A DNA stretch of 64,000 bases from Clostridiales bacterium (GCA_022800315.1 JAAWQC010000004.1:1-64000), one strand, 5' to 3'; positions 8,691-17,845 are shown, numbered from the stretch's first letter. Notes: a model not told the origin generated them from the letters alone. Made by a program: numbers and translations.

Positions 8691-9506
8691 TCACACCACC
8701 GCGGGGACGAAGAAATTGAGGGTCACGATGGCCGCGATCAGCAGGGCCATGGACAGCAGACACCACACGTCGAGTCGGCCCATATGGAGCTGTTTCATCC
8801 GGGTGCGGCCGTCGCCGCCATGATAGCACCGGCATTCCATCGCCGTGGCCAGCTCGTATGCCCGCCGGAAGGAGGAGACGAACAGGGGAATCAGTACCGG
8901 GATCAGAGCCTTCACCCGCTGCATCAGGCCGCCGCTTTCCATATCCGCGCCCCTGGCCTTCTGTGCCGACATAATCTTGTCGGTCTCTTCGATGAGGGTG
9001 GGGATGAACCGCAGGGCGATGGTCATCATCATGGACAGCTCGTGCACGTTGATGTGAATCACCTTCAGCGGGCGGAGTATCCGCTCCAGCGCGTCGGTGA
9101 GGGTGGTAGGAGAGGTGGTATAGGTCAGCAGCGAACTGCCCGCGATCAGGCAGAGGATGCGGATGGCGATAAACGCCGCTGTGATCAGCCCTCCGCTGGT
9201 GATTTTCAAAAAGCCCCAGTGGATCAGCTCCACCCCTTTGTCCGAATAGAAAATGTTGAGTGCGGAGGTGATGACGATCAGAGGGATGATCGGCTTGATG
9301 CTCTTCCACACCAGCCGCAGCGGAAGGCGGGAACACAGCACGCTGAACACGAGGTACCCGACCGCCAGCAGCAGACCGAACCAGTTCTGGGGAAAGAATA
9401 CGGCGATGATATAGACGAAGGTCAGGATGAGCTTGACCCGGGGGTCCATCCGGTGGACCACCGAATCGCCGGGAAAATACTGGCCGATGGTGATGTCACT
9501 GAGCAT
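8691..9506 (-). CDS. ecfT: energy-coupling factor transporter transmembrane protein EcfT
   Basis: EcfT is the membrane coupling subunit of group II ECF vitamin importers and links the two ATPases to interchangeable substrate-binding S components. The 271-residue protein begins MLSDITIGQYFPGDS and has the hydrophobic segments and the cytoplasmic coupling helix with the ARGA motif (SAQKARGADMESGG near 160) that contacts the ATPases. It overlaps the end of ecfA2 by 11 bases, indicating translational coupling. No S component is encoded in the window. Confidence 0.92.
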   Translation of the reverse strand: MLSDITIGQYFPGDSVVHRMDPRVKLILTFVYIIAVFFPQNWFGLLLAVGYLVFSVLCSRLPLRLVWKSIKPIIPLIVITSALNIFYSDKGVELIHWGFLKITSGGLITAAFIAIRILCLIAGSSLLTYTTSPTTLTDALERILRPLKVIHINVHELSMMMTIALRFIPTLIEETDKIMSAQKARGADMESGGLMQRVKALIPVLIPLFVSSFRRAYELATAMECRCYHGGDGRTRMKQLHMGRLDVWCLLSMALLIAAIVTLNFFVPAVV

Positions 9507-10368
9507 GGGCGTCTCCCCCTTTCTTCAGCAGGGGCAGCAGGCGGTCCCGCGCCTGCTCCACGGTATACACCCCGTCGCCCAGGTCGACGCCCCGCTGCTT
9601 CAGGGTCAGAAAGACACGGGTTACCGCCGGGATGGACAATCCGATGCCGGTCAGCTCCTCCGCGCGGGAGAAAACCTCCTCGGTAGGGGCGAACATGGCC
9701 ACCGCCCCCCCGCTCATCACCAGCACCTTTTTCGTGGTGCGGGCCACGTCCTCCATGCTGTGGGAGACCAGCAGCACGGTGGCGCCGGTCTCTTCCTGAT
9801 AGGCCGTGATCTGCTCGAGTATCATATCCCGCCCTTTGGGGTCCAGGCCGGCAGTGGGTTCGTCGAGGATGAGCACCCGCGGCTCCATGGCCATCACGCC
9901 CGCGATGGCGGCCCGGCGTTTTTCCCCTCCCGACAGCTCGAAAGGCGATTTGTCCATCAGCTCCTGCCGCAGGCCCACAAACCGGGCGGCCCGGCTTACA
10001 CGGACAGTGATCTGATCCTCCGACAGTCCCATATTTTTAGGGCCGAAAGCGATATCCTTTGCCACCGTCTCCTCAAAAAGCTGGTGTTCGGGATACTGGA
10101 ACACCAGCCCCACCTGAAAACGGATATCCCGTATTTTCTTCGGCTCGGCCCAGATATCCCGCCCGTTCAGCATCACGGTGCCGGAGGTGGGCTTCAGCAG
10201 GCCGTTGAGATGCTGCACCAGGGTGGATTTTCCCGACCCGGTGTGGCCGATAACGCCGATAACATCCCCCTCTTCAATGGACAGGGAAACGTCCTTCATC
10301 GCCGTTTTTTCATAAGGGGTTCCCGGCGAATAAACATAGGTCAGGTCTTTTACTTCTAACAGGGGCAT
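9496..10368 (-). CDS. ecfA2: energy-coupling factor transporter ATPase EcfA2
   Basis: This is the second ATPase of the ECF module, 290 residues from the ATG at 10368. It contains Walker A GHTGSGKST, the Q-loop VFQYPEHQLFEETV, signature ELSGGEKRR and Walker B LILDEPTAGLDP. The motif order and the QYPEHQLFE Q-loop are typical of EcfA2. A longer open frame upstream (to 10509) overlaps ecfA1 and lacks a ribosome site; AAAGGA precedes the chosen start by 12 bases, with an in-frame GTG just upstream as an alternative. Confidence 0.9.
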   Translation of the reverse strand: MPLLEVKDLTYVYSPGTPYEKTAMKDVSLSIEEGDVIGVIGHTGSGKSTLVQHLNGLLKPTSGTVMLNGRDIWAEPKKIRDIRFQVGLVFQYPEHQLFEETVAKDIAFGPKNMGLSEDQITVRVSRAARFVGLRQELMDKSPFELSGGEKRRAAIAGVMAMEPRVLILDEPTAGLDPKGRDMILEQITAYQEETGATVLLVSHSMEDVARTTKKVLVMSGGAVAMFAPTEEVFSRAEELTGIGLSIPAVTRVFLTLKQRGVDLGDGVYTVEQARDRLLPLLKKGGDAHAQ

Positions 10369-10415
10369 GAGCGGCACCCATCCTTTACGACTCAGTGGTT
10401 TTCTCCCGCAGGCAG

Positions 10416-11255
10416 TCAGGAGAGCAGGGTATACAGCGCCTCGGCGCATTCGTCGGCGGTGAGGATATCCGGCGGCAGCGGGACGCCTGCCTGCCGCAGC
10501 TCGTAGCACAGCTCGGTGGGCTGGGGTACGTCCAGCTCCACCCGGCGCAGCTCCTCCACCCGGGCGAAAACCTCCCGCGGGGTGCCGTCCATAAGCACTT
10601 CGCCGTCGTCCATCACCACCACCCGGCCCGCGCCGGCTGCCTCGTCCATATAATGGGTGATGAGGATCACGGTGATCCCCCGCTCCCGGTTGAGCTTATG
10701 GACCGTGTCCAGCACCTCCCGCCGGCCCTTGGGATCCAGCATGGCGGTGGGTTCGTCCAGCACGATGCAGGCGGGCTCCATAGCGAGGATGCCCGCGATA
10801 GCCACCCGCTGCTTCTGCCCGCCGGACAGCTTGTCGGGGGCGTGGAGGCGGTAGTCGTACATACCCACCGTCTTCAGCGCGTCGTCCACCCGGCGGCGTA
10901 TTTCTTCGGGCGGGACGCCCAGGTTTTCGGGGCCGAAGGCCACGTCCTCCTCCACTACGGTGGATACCAGCTGGTTGTCGGGGTTTTGCAGCACCATCCC
11001 CACCGTGCGGCGGATGGTGAACTTTTTCTCCTCGTCGGCAGTATCGGTGCCGTCCACGTAAAGCTTGCCCCCGGTGGGCAGCAGCATGGCGTTGAAGTGC
11101 TTGGCCAGGGTGGATTTCCCCGACCCGTTATGGCCCAGCAGGGCCACGAACTCCCCCTGCCGGATGGTCAGGTCAATCCCCCTCAGCACCGTCACCGGCG
11201 GCTCGTCGGTATATTCGTAGCGGAAGGACACATTGTCCACCGTGATAAACTCCAT
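10416..11255 (-). CDS. ecfA1: energy-coupling factor transporter ATPase EcfA1
   Basis: This is the first ECF ATPase, 279 residues, with Walker [11 protein letters not shown]-loop [24 protein letters not shown] (residues about 87-110), signature KLSGGQKQR and Walker [14 protein letters not shown]. The QNPDNQ Q-loop is characteristic of EcfA1. It pairs with EcfA2 as a heterodimer on EcfT. AAAGGA precedes the ATG. It lies 36 bases after the methyltransferase gene in the same direction. Confidence 0.92.
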   Translation of the reverse strand: MEFITVDNVSFRYEYTDEPPVTVLRGIDLTIRQGEFVALLGHNGSGKSTLAKHFNAMLLPTGGKLYVDGTDTADEEKKFTIRRTVGMVLQNPDNQLVSTVVEEDVAFGPENLGVPPEEIRRRVDDALKTVGMYDYRLHAPDKLSGGQKQRVAIAGILAMEPACIVLDEPTAMLDPKGRREVLDTVHKLNRERGITVILITHYMDEAAGAGRVVVMDDGEVLMDGTPREVFARVEELRRVELDVPQPTELCYELRQAGVPLPPDILTADECAEALYTLLS

Positions 11256-11291
11256 CGCTCTTATCCTTTCTTACTCAGGGCCGTCGGCCGG

Positions 11292-12188
11292 TTACTCCGC
11301 TTCCCACAGGGCCGTGGCCCCGCAGGGAAGCACCAGCGGCCGCGAGGCGTCCCCCCCGCGCACCGGCAGGCCGATCTCGTCGGCGGATACCATACCGCCG
11401 ATCCCTTTCGGCAGCAGGACCGAGAGCACGTATTTCATCACCGACGGGGACAGCCCCGCCGTGTAGGAATTGACAAGGAAGAACAGCGGCCGTTCCGACA
11501 ACAGCCCCACGCACTGGGAGATGAGGGGGTAAATCTGTTCCTCCAGCTTCCACACCTCGCCGCCGGGGCCGCGTCCGTAGGAGGGCGGGTCCATCAGTAT
11601 CCCGTCGTAAGTGTTCCCCCGGCGCAGCTCCCGCTGCACAAACTTGCCGCAGTCGTCCACCAGCCAGCGCATCGGCCGGTCCTGGAGGCCCGACAGCACG
11701 GCGTTTTCCCGTCCCCATGCCACCATGCCCTTGGAGGCGTCCACGTGGGTGACGTGGGCGCCCGCCGCCGCACAGCTGAGGGTGGCGCCGCCGGTATAGC
11801 CGAACAGGTTGAGCACCTTTACCGGCCGGTCGGGGGGGCGCTTCTCCGCTTCCCTGCGAATCAGCCGCGCCATCCGATCCCAGTTGACCGCCTGCTCGGG
11901 AAACAGGCCGGTATGCTTGAAGCCCATGGGCTTGAGCTGGAAACGCAGCGGCCCGTAGCCGATCTGCCAGACATCGGGCATGGGACGCAGCCGCTCCCAT
12001 TGTCCGCCGCCGGCGGAAGAGCGGTGGTAGCGGGCGTGGGCCTGCTTCCACAGCGGGTGCCGGCGCGGGGTCTGCCAGAGTATCTGGGGATCGGGACGGA
12101 TGAGGAGGATATCCCCCCACCGCTCCAGCCGTTCGCCGTCCGAGGCGTCGATGAGTTCATAGTCTTTCCAACCGTCCGCTGCCCGCAT
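11292..12188 (-). CDS. class I SAM-dependent methyltransferase, RlmI/RlmK-like
   Basis: This 298-residue protein resembles the catalytic part of 23S rRNA methyltransferases of the RlmI/RlmK type but has no PUA domain. It shows the SAM-binding motif NLFGYTGGATLSCAAAGA, an acidic loop HVDASKGM, and the motif IV MDPPSYGRGP. The start at 12188 has AAGGAG ten bases upstream; an ATG 13 codons earlier is less likely. It lies between the degenerate phosphohexomutase gene and ecfA1. The exact RNA target cannot be told from the sequence. Confidence 0.78.
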   Translation of the reverse strand: MRAADGWKDYELIDASDGERLERWGDILLIRPDPQILWQTPRRHPLWKQAHARYHRSSAGGGQWERLRPMPDVWQIGYGPLRFQLKPMGFKHTGLFPEQAVNWDRMARLIRREAEKRPPDRPVKVLNLFGYTGGATLSCAAAGAHVTHVDASKGMVAWGRENAVLSGLQDRPMRWLVDDCGKFVQRELRRGNTYDGILMDPPSYGRGPGGEVWKLEEQIYPLISQCVGLLSERPLFFLVNSYTAGLSPSVMKYVLSVLLPKGIGGMVSADEIGLPVRGGDASRPLVLPCGATALWEAE

Positions 12189-12232
12189 GTGGCCGCCACT
12201 CCTTCTCGTTCGGTTTCCTTTACACAACAGGG

Positions 12233-13639
12233 CTACCGGCCGGCGCCGGTCTCCCCCTCCGGTACCCGCTGGACCGGCTCCTGCTCCGGCGCCCCCACCG
12301 CCACGGCGATCTCCTTGGCCAGGCGGACCGCCAAACGGTTCAGCTCATCGAAATCCCGGCCCTCCGCCATCACGAAGATGAGGGGCTCGGTCCGGGAGGC
12401 TTCGGCGCGGATGCGCCCCTCACCGCCTAGCGCCCTATTCGCTTCGGCAATCACGCCGCGGAGTGTCTCATCGGCACGGAAACGGCTGCGGGCCTCCGCG
12501 TCGGCGCGGACGCTCACCGTTACCTCGGGCAGACGCTCCATCAGGGACGACACGCGGGAAAGCTTCCAGCCCCGCTCGCGGCACAGGGTCAGCACCTGCA
12601 GGGCCGCCAGCTGGCCGTCGAAGAGATGGGAACAGGAGGCGTCCAGCACACGTCCCCTCCCGTCCCCCGCCAGCACGGCGCCGGAAAGGTGCAGCGCCTC
12701 CCACAGGCGGCCGCTCCCCTCCACGAGATCGTAGGCGATCCCCTGTTCTTTCAGAAAGCGGAGCAGGCCGCCGTTGACGCCGGATTCCACCGCCACCCGG
12801 CAGCCGGGCAGGCAGCCTTTCTCTTTCTTGTCATAGGCTAGGGCGGCCAGCAGCCGTTCGCTGTCAAGGCGGTTGCCCTGTTCGTCCACCATCACGCAGC
12901 GGCTCCCGTCGGGACTGAAGGAGACGCCGCCGAAGTATTTCAGCCGGGTGGTGAGCTCGGCCAGCTGTTCAATCGATTCGACACTGTCGTGCTTCACATT
13001 CCCCCGACGGTATGATTCCGTCTGCCGACAGTCTTCCAGCGGAGCGGGTTCACCGAGGAAAACGCACTCAGCCTCCAACGAGGTGAAGAGCCGCCGGGCG
13101 GTCATCGCCGCGGTTCCCCCGGCGCAGTCCACCACCAGCCGCATCCCGAGCAGGCTGACCTCCGACTGGGCCAGCAGATGGCTGACGTAATCCTCCGCCG
13201 CCAGCCGGCGGGGCAGCAGGCGCCCCGGCAGGTAAGACGGCGTGTCCGCGGCGGGTTCTGCTTCCGGCACACCGCAGCAGCGGACGCCCGCCTCATCGAA
13301 CAGGATCGGATCGGCATCTTCCTGACCGCCGACCCATACGCCGGCCGCCGTTTTGTATTTCGTCACCAGGAAGGAAACCGCCGGCGACGGCACCGTCCCC
13401 AGCGGCAGTACATCCGCGCCGGTGGAATACAGGCCCGTGGCAAGGGCGGACGTCAGCATATCCCCCGTCGGTTCCCCTCCCTGTCCCACCGCGACGGCGG
13501 GGGCGCGGCCGGCGCCCCGTGACAGGGAAAGGCCCAGTCCCCGCCCAAGGGAAAACAGACGTCCGCAGGCGGCGCTGTAAGCCGTACCACCGGCAGCAGG
13601 GCTGTGGGCGACCGTCATATATTCCTTATCTTCACTCAT
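12233..13639 (-). CDS. degenerate phosphohexomutase (GlmM-like), probably non-catalytic
   Basis: This 468-residue protein follows the fold of phosphoglucosamine mutase from end to end, yet each active-site loop is changed. The serine loop SASHNP is replaced by GGQEDA near 104-109; the metal loop DGDADR is SPDGSR at 242-247; the sugar loop GEQSGH is GDGRGR near 325-330; and the phosphate loop RPSGTEP is EASRTEP at 413-419. Surrounding blocks are kept (VVDCAGGTAAM near 169, MVDEQGNRLDSERLL near 250, EPLIFVMAEG near 419). It is thus likely a pseudoenzyme of unknown role. It lies between ruvB and a methyltransferase gene. Start supported by GGAG six bases upstream. A standard glmM is not in the window. 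Confidence 0.75.
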   Translation of the reverse strand: MSEDKEYMTVAHSPAAGGTAYSAACGRLFSLGRGLGLSLSRGAGRAPAVAVGQGGEPTGDMLTSALATGLYSTGADVLPLGTVPSPAVSFLVTKYKTAAGVWVGGQEDADPILFDEAGVRCCGVPEAEPAADTPSYLPGRLLPRRLAAEDYVSHLLAQSEVSLLGMRLVVDCAGGTAAMTARRLFTSLEAECVFLGEPAPLEDCRQTESYRRGNVKHDSVESIEQLAELTTRLKYFGGVSFSPDGSRCVMVDEQGNRLDSERLLAALAYDKKEKGCLPGCRVAVESGVNGGLLRFLKEQGIAYDLVEGSGRLWEALHLSGAVLAGDGRGRVLDASCSHLFDGQLAALQVLTLCRERGWKLSRVSSLMERLPEVTVSVRADAEARSRFRADETLRGVIAEANRALGGEGRIRAEASRTEPLIFVMAEGRDFDELNRLAVRLAKEIAVAVGAPEQEPVQRVPEGETGAGR

Positions 13640-13683
13640 GGAAAGCTCCGCCTTTCCCGCGCCGGGGCGCGTCTGTCCTGTCG

Positions 13684-14703
13684 TTACAGCATCAACTGGC
13701 CGTTGTATTCGATGCCCAGATGTTCATATGCGGCGGGCAGTACCACCCGCCCGCGGGGCGTCCGGTTGAGGAAACCGATCTGCATCAGATACGGCTCGTA
13801 CACGTCCTCGATGGTGACCGATTCCTCCCCGATCACGGCGGCCAGGGTATCCAGCCCCACCGGGCCGCCCTTATAATGGTTGATCATGGCCATCAGCATC
13901 CGGCGGTCCACCATATCCAGGCCCAGCTCGTCAACCTCCAGCCGGTCCAGCGCCTGCCGGGCGGAACCGGCGTCGATGATCCCGTCGCTGATCACCTGGG
14001 CGAAATCGCGCACCCGTTTGAGCAGCCGGTTGGCGATACGGGGGGTCCCGCGGGAGCGGGAAGCCACCTCCAGCGCGCCGTCCGGTTCACAGGGGATGCC
14101 GAGGATGCGGGCGCTGCGGGTAACGATCTGGGCCAGCTCCTCCGGCGAATACAGCTCCAGCCGCAGCACCACCCCGAAACGGTCGCGGAGGGGGGCTGAC
14201 AGCTGGCCCGCCCGGGTGGTGGCGCCGATGAGGGTGAAGCGGGGCAGGGGCAGGTGTATGGATGCCGCGCCTTGGCCCTTGCCATTGATGATATCGATGG
14301 AGAAGTCCTCCATCGCCGGGTAAAGGATTTCTTCCACCGTGCGTGGCAGACGGTGAATCTCGTCGATGAAAAGCACGTCGCCGGGATCCAGGTTGGTCAG
14401 CAGCGCCGCCAGGTCCCCGGGTCGTTCCAGCGCCGGGCCGGAGGTGATGCGCAGGGTAACGCCCATCTCCCCCGCGATGATACCCGCCAGGGTGGTTTTG
14501 CCGAGGCCGGGAGGGCCGTACAGCAGCACATGGTCCAGCGCCTCGCCGCGCAGCCGGGCCGCGTCGATAAAGACCTGCAGGTTTTCCTTCACCTTGGTCT
14601 GGCCGATGTAGTCCGCCATAATCTGTGGACGCAGGGGATTGTCCCCGTCGTCCTCCGGCAGGTATTCGTTCGACACCATACGGTTTTCGTAATCCATCTC
14701 CAT
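13684..14703 (-). CDS. ruvB: Holliday junction branch migration ATPase RuvB
   Basis: RuvB is the hexameric motor that drives branch migration with RuvA. It shows Walker [10 protein letters not shown], Walker [12 protein letters not shown], sensor 1 [20 protein letters not shown] and the C-terminal winged helix ending in [16 protein letters not shown]. The start at 14703 gives 339 residues, with AAAGGA 13 bases upstream; a start two codons later or a GTG at 14757 is possible. It follows ruvA in the same unit. Confidence 0.93.
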   Translation of the reverse strand: MEMDYENRMVSNEYLPEDDGDNPLRPQIMADYIGQTKVKENLQVFIDAARLRGEALDHVLLYGPPGLGKTTLAGIIAGEMGVTLRITSGPALERPGDLAALLTNLDPGDVLFIDEIHRLPRTVEEILYPAMEDFSIDIINGKGQGAASIHLPLPRFTLIGATTRAGQLSAPLRDRFGVVLRLELYSPEELAQIVTRSARILGIPCEPDGALEVASRSRGTPRIANRLLKRVRDFAQVISDGIIDAGSARQALDRLEVDELGLDMVDRRMLMAMINHYKGGPVGLDTLAAVIGEESVTIEDVYEPYLMQIGFLNRTPRGRVVLPAAYEHLGIEYNGQLML

Positions 14704-14786
14704 ACCCGGCTGTTCGTCCTTTCCCGTTAAGCTGACTCTCTGCGGTAACCCGATCACGGCGGCGGGGATGCTGTCGGATCAGCGTC

Positions 14787-15386
14787 TCATCCCCGGCGGG
14801 CCAGCGATTTGAGTGCCTGACGCACCAGTTCCTCCACCGGCAGAGCGCTGTCCAGTTTGCCCACGGCGGCGGACGCCTCACCCGGTGTAAAGCCCAGCAT
14901 GGTCAGGGCGCTGACCGCCTCCGCCGCGCCTCCGCTGACGGAAACCGGGCCGCCGGAAAGTTCAACGCCCGGCGCGGCGGCGAGCTTGCCCACCTTGTCC
15001 TTCATTTCCAGAACAATGCGCTGGGCCAGCTTGGGGCCTATCCCCTGCGCACGCGTGATGGTTTTATAGTCGCCGGAGGCCGCTGCAAGCGCCACCTTTT
15101 CAGGGGATAATTCGGACAGCACCGAAGCCGCCGCCTTAGGCCCCACGCCGGATATCGCGGTGAGCTGCTTAAAGCAATTCAGCTCCGCCTGATCGGCGAA
15201 GCCGAACAGCTCGATGGCGTCTTCCCGCACCGACATCATCGTGTACAGCAGGGCTTCCTCCCCCAAGGCGGGGAGCTGGCGGGCCGTATTCATGGTGATG
15301 TGGCAGCGAAACCCCACGCCGCCGCACTCGATCACGGCCATGCGCGGCTCCACATGGATCAGCTGTCCTCTGACGCTGTATAGCAA
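14787..15386 (-). CDS. ruvA: Holliday junction DNA helicase subunit RuvA
   Basis: RuvA binds four-way junctions as a tetramer and recruits RuvB. The 199-residue protein starts MLYSVRGQLIHVEPRMAVIE, has the helix-hairpin-helix motifs GVGPKAAASVLSEL and GIGPKLAQRIVLEMKDKV, and ends with the small RuvB-binding domain. It lies 30 bases after ruvC. Confidence 0.93.
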   Translation of the reverse strand: MLYSVRGQLIHVEPRMAVIECGGVGFRCHITMNTARQLPALGEEALLYTMMSVREDAIELFGFADQAELNCFKQLTAISGVGPKAAASVLSELSPEKVALAAASGDYKTITRAQGIGPKLAQRIVLEMKDKVGKLAAAPGVELSGGPVSVSGGAAEAVSALTMLGFTPGEASAAVGKLDSALPVEELVRQALKSLARRG

Positions 15387-15416
15387 AGCGATCCCTCCGA
15401 TTCCTGTCGTATGAGC

Positions 15417-15953
15417 TTATCGGGCCTGTCCGCCGGGCCCGGCGGTGCCGCCCGCCCCCGCGACGATGCGGCGCTTGAGGGCGGTACCTCCTGACTGGCC
15501 GTGACAGATAGCCAGCGCCAGCGCGTCGGCAGTATCGTCCGGCTTGGGCACTTCCCGCAGGCCGAGAAGACGGCGGGTCATCTCCATCACCTGGGGCTTC
15601 TCCGCCTTGCCGTAGCCGGTGACCGCGCTTTTGACCTGCAAAGGGGTGTATTCGTACAGGGGCAGCCCCTGCTTGTGGGCGGCCAGGAGGATGACTCCCC
15701 GCGCCTCCGCCACGTCAATGGCGGTTTTCTGATTGTTCTTGAAATAGAGCTTCTCCACCGACAGGGCGTCCGGCCGGTGCCGGGCGAACAGGACGGTCAG
15801 CTCGTCGTATATGATCTCCAGCCGGCGGGAAAAATCCATCCCCGCCGGGGTCAGCACCGCGCCGAATTCGAGAGGGGTGAACCGCGCCCGCTCGTAACGA
15901 ACACAGCCCCAGCCCACGATGGCGTAGCCGGGATCGATGCCAAAGATAATCAC
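15417..15953 (-). CDS. ruvC: Holliday junction resolvase RuvC
   Basis: RuvC cuts Holliday junctions symmetrically. Starting at the GTG at 15953 the protein has 178 residues with the first catalytic aspartate at D7 (IIFGIDPG), the usual position; AAGGGAGG lies ten bases before this GTG. The SVEKLYFKNNQKTA block carries the second acidic residue and DDTADALALAICH the last ones. It opens the ruvC-ruvA-ruvB unit. Two promoter-like sites lie upstream in a duplicated segment (15995-16141). Confidence 0.93.
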   Translation of the reverse strand: MIIFGIDPGYAIVGWGCVRYERARFTPLEFGAVLTPAGMDFSRRLEIIYDELTVLFARHRPDALSVEKLYFKNNQKTAIDVAEARGVILLAAHKQGLPLYEYTPLQVKSAVTGYGKAEKPQVMEMTRRLLGLREVPKPDDTADALALAICHGQSGGTALKRRIVAGAGGTAGPGGQAR

Positions 15954-15994
15954 AGGGCGTTTCCCTCCCTTCTCTTCGTCAACCCACCGGGCAG

Positions 15995-16121
15995 AAAGCA
16001 TCCGCTTTTTCCCGACGGCCAATTATACCATTGTCCGCCGCCTGACAATATAGTTGTACCCATGCTTCATGGCGGCGAACCCGAAAAAGCATCCGCTTTT
16101 TCCTGACGGCCAATTATACCA
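15995..16121. repeat. 36-bp direct repeat carrying a -10 element
   Basis: Positions 15995-16030 and 16086-16121 are identical except for one base, 91 bases apart. Each copy holds, on the minus strand, TGGTATAATTGGCCGTC, an extended -10 promoter element, and a small AAAGC/GCTTT dyad. The duplication therefore copied the core promoter in front of ruvC. Confidence 0.85.
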
Positions 16122-16141
16122 TAGAATGATACCTGCGGCAA
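16113..16141 (-). promoter_or_regulatory. upstream promoter of the ruvCAB unit
   Basis: On the minus strand TTGCCG (16136-16141), 17 bases ending in TGG, and TATAAT (16113-16118) form a strong promoter. A second -10 (16022-16027) in the first repeat copy has a weaker -35 (TTGTCA with a 15-base spacer) but also has the TG extension. Confidence 0.65.
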
Positions 16142-16186
16142 CACTCTGCGCGGGAAAAGAACGTTTTTTCGCGACTAAACAGCAAT

Positions 16187-16215
16187 GCGGCGGGGATGCC
16201 GTGCATCCCCGCCGC
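16187..16215 (-). terminator. hairpin after the SOD gene
   Basis: GCGGCGGGGATGC and its perfect 13-bp complement with a CGT loop lie four bases past the stop codon of the SOD-like gene. No T-run follows on the minus strand, so termination may be partial. Confidence 0.5.
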
Positions 16216-16219
16216 CGGG

Positions 16220-16750
16220 TCAGTTTTTCCTTATGATGCCGCAGGCAATTTTTGTCCCCGCATCGCCGGAGGGCTGGCTTTCGAAATCGTCGGAATGGCT
16301 GTGGATGATTACCGTTTTGCCGATGATATCGGGCACGGTAAACCGGTCGGTAAAGAAGGCGAGATAAGCGTATCCCTCGTTGGATAAAAGCGGCGGCATA
16401 TCCCCCATATGCAGCGGATGCGGCCGGTCCTGCGGATTCAGATGCATGCCGGCGTCGGCAAAGGGGTCCTTGTCGTTGCCCGTACAGGCGCCGCCCTCGT
16501 GGATATGAAAACCGAGGAAACCGCCGGGGTTGGGTCCTCTCCCGTCCCGGGGCTGCTTTTTGTCATAGGGAAGGCCGTACAGCTCCGCCACCACCAGGGT
16601 ACCGTCGAATTCGGGGTAAAAATAGACCGCGCCGTGGAGGCCGGGATGCTTTTTGTCGCCCTTTATCGACGCCTTGGCCGCCGGCGGCGTCGTGGCGATC
16701 AGACGGGCAAATCGTTTGTAATTCTGACTGGGTCCAAACAGCTTGAACAC
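16220..16750 (-). CDS. Cu/Zn superoxide dismutase-like protein
   Basis: This protein has the Cu/Zn superoxide dismutase fold. From the GTG at 16750 (AGGA six bases upstream) it has 176 residues. Metal ligands can be read: H82 and H84 in GFHIHEGG, H103, H111, H114 and D117 in the zinc loop, and H150; the disulfide cysteines are C89 and C170. The active-site arginine before the last cysteine is replaced by lysine (AGTKIACG, K167). No signal peptide is visible from this start, which is unusual because bacterial members are usually exported; a longer frame to 16873 does not add one. Divergent from the AraC gene. Confidence 0.75.
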   Translation of the reverse strand: MFKLFGPSQNYKRFARLIATTPPAAKASIKGDKKHPGLHGAVYFYPEFDGTLVVAELYGLPYDKKQPRDGRGPNPGGFLGFHIHEGGACTGNDKDPFADAGMHLNPQDRPHPLHMGDMPPLLSNEGYAYLAFFTDRFTVPDIIGKTVIIHSHSDDFESQPSGDAGTKIACGIIRKN

Positions 16751-16941
16751 CCCCTGTCCTCTCCGGCAGATCGCCGGATGGCTGATAGGACAGTATATGC
16801 GCTTTTTCGACAGAGGTGCCAAAGGCCCACCGCGGGAAAACTGTTGTCCGAAATATCTCGAAACGATTGACATCCGGTTATAAATCTCCTAAAATGAAAC
16901 CATCCGCCAACAGGGTTTTCCGGCCGGAAGGAGGGTTCGCC

Positions 16942-17835
16942 ATGCAAGGTGTCGAACTGGTGAGCGATTACATCCTCAGAGATAAAAATGGGTCTCAGCT
17001 GTTATCGATGGGGGTACACCGCATCCACGGCCCCTATACGGCGGAACTCCACTCTCATCATGAACTGGAGCTGAGCTGCATGCCTTCGGGCCGCGGCATT
17101 TACGATATCGGCGGACGGGAATACGATATCGCCCCCGGTGACGTATTCCTGCTGAACAACACCGAATCCCATGGACTCGTCCTGCCCGAAAGCGGGGTGC
17201 TGGAGAACATGGTGATCCATTTCAACCCCTCTTTTATCTGGAATTCCCTGTCCAACGACCTGGACTATAATTTCCTGCTGGTGTTTTTTGAACGCAGCCA
17301 GTCCTTTTCCAACCGCCTCGACCGAAACAATCCCGCCACCCAGCGGATTTTTCGCCTGATCTGCGAAATCGGGCAGGAATTTGAGGAACAGCGGCTCTGC
17401 TATGAGCTCATTATTAAAATCAAATTACAGACCATCTTTTCCGAGATCATTCGCCACTACGACTATGTGGACGTGAAGAAGGCGGTCAAGCCCCTGTCGG
17501 AGGGGGATATCAGCCAGCTCAATACGGTGCTTAAATACATCGACAGCCATCTGGACTGCGAAATCCGACTGGCCCAGCTAGCCGACATCGCCCATGTCAG
17601 CCCGGCTTATTTTTCCACCCTGTTCAAACGCTTCAACGGCTTGTCCCCGGTGGAATATATCGTCCACAAGCGGGTGCAACGGGCAGTGGAATACATCCGC
17701 ACCACCAGCAAAAGCCTCACCGAAATCGCCATGTCCTGCGGGTTCAACAACAGCACTAATTTTTATAAAGCCTTCCGCAAGGTCACCGGCCACACGCCGG
17801 CTTATTATCGCCGTCAGGACGACCCGACCCTGTAA
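16942..17835 (+). CDS. AraC family transcriptional regulator
   Basis: This 297-residue regulator has an N-terminal cupin-type sensor domain (HSHHELELSCMPSGRG near 40, APGDVFLLNN near 67) and a C-terminal double helix-turn-helix (about 195-290) with LAQLADIAHVSPAYFSTLFK and IAMSCGFNNSTNFYKAFRK. The start is fixed by GAAGGAGG seven bases before the ATG at 16942; an earlier in-frame ATG lacks a site. It is followed by its own terminator and then by three sugar genes, which it probably controls. The cupin suggests a sugar ligand. Confidence 0.88.
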   Translation: MQGVELVSDYILRDKNGSQLLSMGVHRIHGPYTAELHSHHELELSCMPSGRGIYDIGGREYDIAPGDVFLLNNTESHGLVLPESGVLENMVIHFNPSFIWNSLSNDLDYNFLLVFFERSQSFSNRLDRNNPATQRIFRLICEIGQEFEEQRLCYELIIKIKLQTIFSEIIRHYDYVDVKKAVKPLSEGDISQLNTVLKYIDSHLDCEIRLAQLADIAHVSPAYFSTLFKRFNGLSPVEYIVHKRVQRAVEYIRTTSKSLTEIAMSCGFNNSTNFYKAFRKVTGHTPAYYRRQDDPTL

Positions 17836-17845
17836 GGCCTCCAGC

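Noticed and set aside
10395..12734. Plus-strand open frame of 779 codons
   Set aside because: It is antisense to ecfA1, the methyltransferase and the phosphohexomutase-like gene.
16081..16107. AAAAAGC-ATCC-GCTTTTT as a terminator
   Set aside because: The stem is short and A/T-rich, and the segment is better explained as part of the duplicated promoter region.
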